NCBI GenBank assembly: GCA_018644745.1 | Contig: JABGPX010000513.1 | Coordinates: 1 to 11,250 of the forward strand | Reading direction: 5' to 3' | Length of the DNA stretch: 11,250 bases | From: Spirochaetales bacterium | GTDB lineage: Bacteria; Spirochaetota; Spirochaetia; ARS1246 | Shown here: positions 8,383 through 11,250 of the stretch, in pieces | Layout: each line of letters opens with the position of its first letter | Position numbering within the stretch: position 1 is the first letter of the stretch | Made by a program: the position numbers and the translations under genes | Notes under the pieces: model-generated | Database searches by the model: none | The model's input: only the letters and a program-made list of their open reading frames with translations | What the model was told of the DNA's origin: nothing

Positions 8383-8396
8383 TGTGGTAAATCACA
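8383..8396. promoter_or_regulatory. CRP/FNR-family-like palindrome
   Basis: TGTGGTAAATCACA has the TGTG-N6-CACA arrangement of CRP sites, with one mismatch to TGTGA-N4-TCACA. It is centred about 64 bases upstream of the predicted importer transcription start, close to a class I activator position but not exactly in register. Whether this organism has a regulator with that specificity is unknown. Confidence 0.3.
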
Positions 8397-8412
8397 AGTG
8401 AATTTATAGGTT

Positions 8413-8420
8413 AAGCGCTT
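8413..8420. promoter_or_regulatory. Auxiliary partial operator overlapping the importer -35
   Basis: The palindromic core AAGCGCTT recurs here. The surrounding 12 bases (TTAAGCGCTTGA) match the main operator at 9 of 12 positions. Its centre is 42 bp from that of 8453-8464, four turns of the helix, and its last two bases are the first two of the TTGACA box. Binding here would block RNA polymerase and could pair with the main operator by looping. Confidence 0.4.
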
Positions 8421-8447
8421 GACATCCGGGGAAGGTCGGGATAGAAT
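8419..8447 (+). promoter_or_regulatory. Strong predicted sigma-70 promoter of the sugar importer operon
   Basis: A perfect -35 TTGACA (8419-8424) and -10 TAGAAT (8442-8447) are separated by exactly 17 bases. The predicted transcription start, near 8454, falls inside the palindromic operator. This is the best promoter in the window, consistent with a strongly expressed, repressor-controlled uptake operon. Confidence 0.75.
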
Positions 8448-8452
8448 GTTAC

Positions 8453-8464
8453 GCAAGCGCTTGC
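8453..8464. promoter_or_regulatory. Probable LacI-family operator of the importer operon
   Basis: GCAAGCGCTTGC is a perfect 12-base palindrome identical to the inner part of the site at 2558-2571. It covers the predicted transcription start and lies before the ribosome binding site of the first permease gene, an ideal repressor position. The preceding base is also C, as at the other site. Confidence 0.75.
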
Positions 8465-8483
8465 ACGAAGGCGGGGGATACGT

Positions 8484-9485
8484 ATGACTGATACATCTGG
8501 ATTACCAGAAATACATGGCCAAATAGAAGACGGAGCGCGTATCCTGAACACCAGAACTTTCAGCGAGCGGTTCGCGCGGCGGTTCAAGAAAGACCTTCCC
8601 CTATACATTCTTTGTCTGCCCGCTCTCATCCTTCTCTTCGCATTCAAGTATTTTCCTATGTATGGAAATATTATCGCCTTTAAACGCTTCAGTCCGAGAG
8701 ACGGGTTTTGGGGAAGCGAATGGGTCGGCTTGAAACATTTCATTAGTTTTTTTTCGGGACCTTATTTCTGGCGTGTTACACGCAATACCCTGCTCTTAGG
8801 ATTCTGGTCGCTACTTATCACTTTTCCTGCACCGATTGTTCTTGCGTTGCTGATGAATGAGCTTAAATCACAGGCGTATAAGCGAGTTATTCAGACCATC
8901 TCCTATATGCCTCACTTCATTTCCACGGTCATTATTATCGGGATGCTGAAGGAACTCACGAGCGTAATAAATGGGCCGATAAACGACATAATTGCACAAG
9001 TGGGCTTTGAGAAAATAAATTTTTTTGTGCGTCCCGAGTGGTTTCGGCCAATGTATATAGGTTCCGCGGTCTGGCAGGGCGTAGGATTCAGCACTATTAT
9101 TTACCTTGCTGCACTTGCCGGCGTTGATATACAGCTTTACGAAGCGTCGATTGTTGATGGGGCAGGTCGATGGAAGCAGGCGATCCATATAACTTTACCC
9201 GGCATCATGCCGACAATAGTTATTCTTTTTATCCTGAGTATCGGGCAACTTGTGTCAAACGATTTCACCAAGATACTCCTCATGTACAATCCGGCTACCT
9301 ACTCAACTGCCGACGTTATCGGCACCTATATATACCGCTCCGGCCTCGAGGTCAGCGGTACCGGCGGCGGTTCGAATGTGAGCTTCGCCACGGCGGTAGG
9401 TCTCTTTTTATCCTTCGTAAGTTTCGTGCTTTTGTATGTTACAAATAAAATCAGCAAGTCGGTATCGGATATCTACCTGTGGTGA
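8484..9485 (+). CDS. Sugar ABC transporter permease (LplB-like, COG4209)
   Basis: A 333-residue inner-membrane permease of the carbohydrate importer class. A hydrophilic N-terminal stretch of about 38 residues precedes the first helix (about 40-58, LYILCLPALILLFAFKYFPM). Further helices lie near 103-125, 144-155, 192-212, 242-258 and 306-325. The cytoplasmic EAA loop, which docks on the ATPase, is YEASIVDGAGRWKQAIHITL (219-238). The family imports oligosaccharides such as those from pectin or other plant polymers; the substrate here is unknown. The ATG at 8484 follows a GGGGG at 8472-8476. It is the first gene of an operon with a second permease and a binding protein. No importer ATPase is encoded in the window, so a shared MsmX-like ATPase elsewhere is likely. 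Confidence 0.92.
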   Translation: MTDTSGLPEIHGQIEDGARILNTRTFSERFARRFKKDLPLYILCLPALILLFAFKYFPMYGNIIAFKRFSPRDGFWGSEWVGLKHFISFFSGPYFWRVTRNTLLLGFWSLLITFPAPIVLALLMNELKSQAYKRVIQTISYMPHFISTVIIIGMLKELTSVINGPINDIIAQVGFEKINFFVRPEWFRPMYIGSAVWQGVGFSTIIYLAALAGVDIQLYEASIVDGAGRWKQAIHITLPGIMPTIVILFILSIGQLVSNDFTKILLMYNPATYSTADVIGTYIYRSGLEVSGTGGGSNVSFATAVGLFLSFVSFVLLYVTNKISKSVSDIYLW

Positions 9486-9497
9486 GGAAGTAGTATC

Positions 9498-10400
9498 GTG
9501 AAAGCTACAAATGCATTTTATAAAGCCTCAGTAGGATCAAGGATTTTTGACGTATGTAATGTACTCTTCATGATTCTCATTAGTTTAGCATTTCTCTATC
9601 CCTTATTGATTATACTTTCTCTCTCGATAAGTGACGGGGAAGTACTCGGCGGCGCCGCTCCGAAGATAATCCCGGCGGGATTTTCACTAGTTGCTTTTCG
9701 GGAAGTACTCGCGAATAGCAGCATCCTCAGACATTATTTGAATACCATTTATTATGCGACCACCGGTACTATCACCCTGCTTACTTTCACCAGCATGATG
9801 GCATATGCCCTTATGTACCCGAGTTTCTCCGGAAATACAGCCATTACGATTCTCCTTCTCATTACCATGTTTTTTTCCGGAGGCCTCATCCCTTACTATC
9901 TTGTGGTTCGTAAGCTCGGGCTTGTCGACACCGTGTGGGCCATGATTCTGCCGAACGCGGTCGCGGCGTGGAATGTTGCGATATTTCGCACCTTTTTCCG
10001 TTCTATTCCTATTTCTATGGCCGAGTCGGCCTTTATGGACGGGGCAAGCCACTTCAAAGTTCTGCTCAGGATCATTATCCCTCTTTCTAAGCCGCTCCTG
10101 GCGACATTTACTTTGTTTACCATGGTCTACTTCTGGAATGATTGGTTTCAGGCTGTTCTCTTCCTTTGGGATTCAAAGATGAGACCCATCCAGCTGCTGC
10201 TGCGCCAGATAGTAATTGAGCAATATCCGGATGTTCACGGCGCGATGATACAAGAGCGCCCTGAAGTGGCCGCGAAGATGCTGCCAAGGACTATGAGGTC
10301 AGCTACGGTAATCATAACCATAGCACCAATATTATGCATTTACCCTTTTCTGCAGAAGTACTTTGCAAAAGGGATAATGATCGGCTCAATAAAGGGCTGA
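9498..10400 (+). CDS. Sugar ABC transporter permease (LplC/YtcP-like, COG0395)
   Basis: A 300-residue second permease subunit, expected to pair with the upstream LplB-like protein. Hydrophobic helices lie near residues 18-42, 83-106, 115-135, 145-163, 199-222 and 267-285. The EAA loop is MAESAFMDGASHFKVLLRII (174-193), followed by IPLSKPLLATFTLF. The segment FSGGLIPYYLVVRKLGLVDT (126-145) is typical of the family. It starts with GTG at 9498, 12 bases after the previous stop codon, with GAGGAAG at 9484-9490 as a good ribosome binding site 7 bases upstream; this site overlaps the previous stop codon. Length and motifs are complete, with no sign of damage. Confidence 0.92.
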   Translation: MKATNAFYKASVGSRIFDVCNVLFMILISLAFLYPLLIILSLSISDGEVLGGAAPKIIPAGFSLVAFREVLANSSILRHYLNTIYYATTGTITLLTFTSMMAYALMYPSFSGNTAITILLLITMFFSGGLIPYYLVVRKLGLVDTVWAMILPNAVAAWNVAIFRTFFRSIPISMAESAFMDGASHFKVLLRIIIPLSKPLLATFTLFTMVYFWNDWFQAVLFLWDSKMRPIQLLLRQIVIEQYPDVHGAMIQERPEVAAKMLPRTMRSATVIITIAPILCIYPFLQKYFAKGIMIGSIKG

Positions 10401-10410
10401 TATATAATTC

Positions 10411-10417
10411 AAGGAGG
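10411..10417 (+). promoter_or_regulatory. Perfect Shine-Dalgarno of the solute-binding protein gene
   Basis: AAGGAGG stands 7 bases before the ATG at 10425. It is the strongest ribosome binding site in the window, as expected for a binding protein that is made in excess over the permeases of the same operon. Confidence 0.8.
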
Positions 10418-10424
10418 TTCTATC

Positions 10425-11250
10425 ATGAATAGAACGTTGAAAGTCCTGGTATTGCTATTCTTTGTCTTTGGAATGGTAAGTGGAGCTTTTGCGTCTGGAG
10501 GAGAAGAAGAGAACTCTGCAAAAGTTGATGTCACTTTCCCCTACACAGGTGAAGAAATTACCTTTACCTATTTCTCGGAAGGTACAGCCGAAGGCGACGC
10601 AGTGGAAACGATGAAGCCTGTCTGGATGGCAATTCAGGAAAAAATCGGAAACATCAAAATTGTACATGAAGGGGCTACAAAAGACGAGGAAGACACACGG
10701 TTAGCCCTCATGTATGCCACCGGGCTCGAATTCGACATGATATATGCTCGAGAGCCGCTAAAGGCCATACCCCCTGTTGCGGCAACCGGCATTCTTTTGA
10801 ACTTTTCAGACTACAGTGAGTACATGCCAAACCTGAAAAAAGCAGCGGAGAGCTATCCTATGTTGGATATAATGGTCGATCGTGATGGAGGGCGCTATGC
10901 GCTGCATACCGCCACGACGGGAGACAGACCATATCTGCTTACGGTCGCAAATACAACCCTTTTCGAAAAGTACAATCAGGATCTTCCTATAAAAACGTCT
11001 GACGATTGGCTTGACGCTATTGCTGAACAGCAGGCGGCGGATCCATCAATAGTATCCGTGGGTGATATATGGTCAGGCGCGTGGAATATTACCTGGGTGC
11101 TTGGAGGAATGTTTAACGCCGGGCGCGCAGTTCAGTTTTGGGGTTACGACGATGATACCTGGTACTACGGCCCGGCTGATCCGGATCACGGTTTCAAGGA
11201 AACTATGATGTGGATGAATGAATGTTACGAGCTGGGTGGATTCCACGAAG
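10425..11250 (+). CDS. Extracellular sugar-binding protein of the ABC importer, partial at the right edge
   Basis: The frame is open from the ATG at 10425 to the window end: 275 codons plus one base, with the C-terminus missing. Residues 1-23 form a signal peptide (MNRTLKVLVLLFFVFGMVSG, then AFA as the likely cleavage site), followed by SGGEEE. There is no lipobox cysteine, so the mature protein appears free rather than a lipoprotein, a style common in spirochaetes. The body resembles COG1653 binding proteins of LplA type: EITFTYFSEGTAEGD near residue 46, then ALMYATGLEFDMIYAREP near 95, and WSGAWNITWVLGGMFNAG near 219. Full members have about 500-550 residues, so roughly half is seen. It should deliver the sugar to the two permeases encoded just upstream, 24 bases away. 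Confidence 0.9.
   Translation, partial: MNRTLKVLVLLFFVFGMVSGAFASGGEEENSAKVDVTFPYTGEEITFTYFSEGTAEGDAVETMKPVWMAIQEKIGNIKIVHEGATKDEEDTRLALMYATGLEFDMIYAREPLKAIPPVAATGILLNFSDYSEYMPNLKKAAESYPMLDIMVDRDGGRYALHTATTGDRPYLLTVANTTLFEKYNQDLPIKTSDDWLDAIAEQQAADPSIVSVGDIWSGAWNITWVLGGMFNAGRAVQFWGYDDDTWYYGPADPDHGFKETMMWMNECYELGGFHE

Larger units (their letters stand above)
8289..8483. promoter_or_regulatory. Divergent promoter region between the exporter and importer operons
   Basis: This 195-base gap separates two operons that read away from each other. It contains a promoter for each direction, one operator-like palindrome after each -10 box, a partial copy of the operator over the importer -35, and a CRP-like palindrome. 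These are listed separately. The 9-base word TATGTGGTA also occurs twice (8320-8328 and 8381-8389), the first copy covering the reverse -10 box. I see no small open reading frame worth calling. Confidence 0.7.

Noticed and set aside
8320..8389. Direct repeat TATGTGGTA at 8320-8328 and 8381-8389
   Set aside because: Only 9 bases long, 61 apart. The first copy is explained by the reverse -10 box and the second has no matching -35, so I do not claim a tandem promoter.
8679..8692. AAACGCTT, matching the AANCGNTT operator core, inside the first permease gene
   Set aside because: The flanking bases do not extend the palindrome to GC...GC, and it lies within coding sequence; the 8-base degenerate core is expected by chance.

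Overview
The window looks like a chromosomal segment of a free-living or gut spirochaete (Spirochaetota). That is an inference from gene content: a solute-binding protein whose signal peptide ends in FA followed by SGGEEE, a style common in spirochaete binding proteins; LplB/LplC-type sugar permeases; a Gld-type ABC cluster; and an MFS protein fused to HEAT repeats. No rRNA, tRNA, CRISPR array or mobile element was seen.

Layout: (1) At the left edge there is a possible reverse-strand start of a gene that leaves the window. (2) A forward gene (182-2503) encodes an MFS transporter with a C-terminal HEAT-repeat extension. (3) A forward gene (2598-3746) encodes a two-part sugar-isomerase (SIS)-like protein of the COG4821 kind, behind its own promoter and a perfect 14-bp palindrome. 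(4) A four-gene reverse operon (8288 down to 3752) encodes an ABC ATPase, an ABC-2 permease, a GldG-like auxiliary protein and a DUF4340 protein, packed with overlaps or a 3-bp gap. (5) A 195-bp divergent promoter region (8289-8483). (6) A forward operon encodes two sugar-type ABC permeases and an extracellular solute-binding protein that runs off the right edge.

The most interesting signal is regulatory. The 12-mer GCAAGCGCTTGC, a LacI-family type operator, lies just after the -10 box of the SIS-like gene and again just after the -10 box of the sugar importer. A 10/12 variant (GCAATCGTTTGC) lies just after the likely -10 box of the divergent Gld-type operon. In all three cases the operator is centred about 5 to 11 bases downstream of the predicted transcription start, where a bound repressor would block transcription. 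A further half-matching copy overlaps the importer -35 box, 42 bp (four helical turns) upstream of the main operator.

The simplest reading is one sugar-responsive LacI-type regulator, encoded outside the window. It would couple uptake of a carbohydrate (the LplBC-type importer), a probable phosphosugar enzyme or sensor (the SIS-like protein) and, unexpectedly, the Gld-type cell-envelope ABC system. The MFS gene has no such site near its start.
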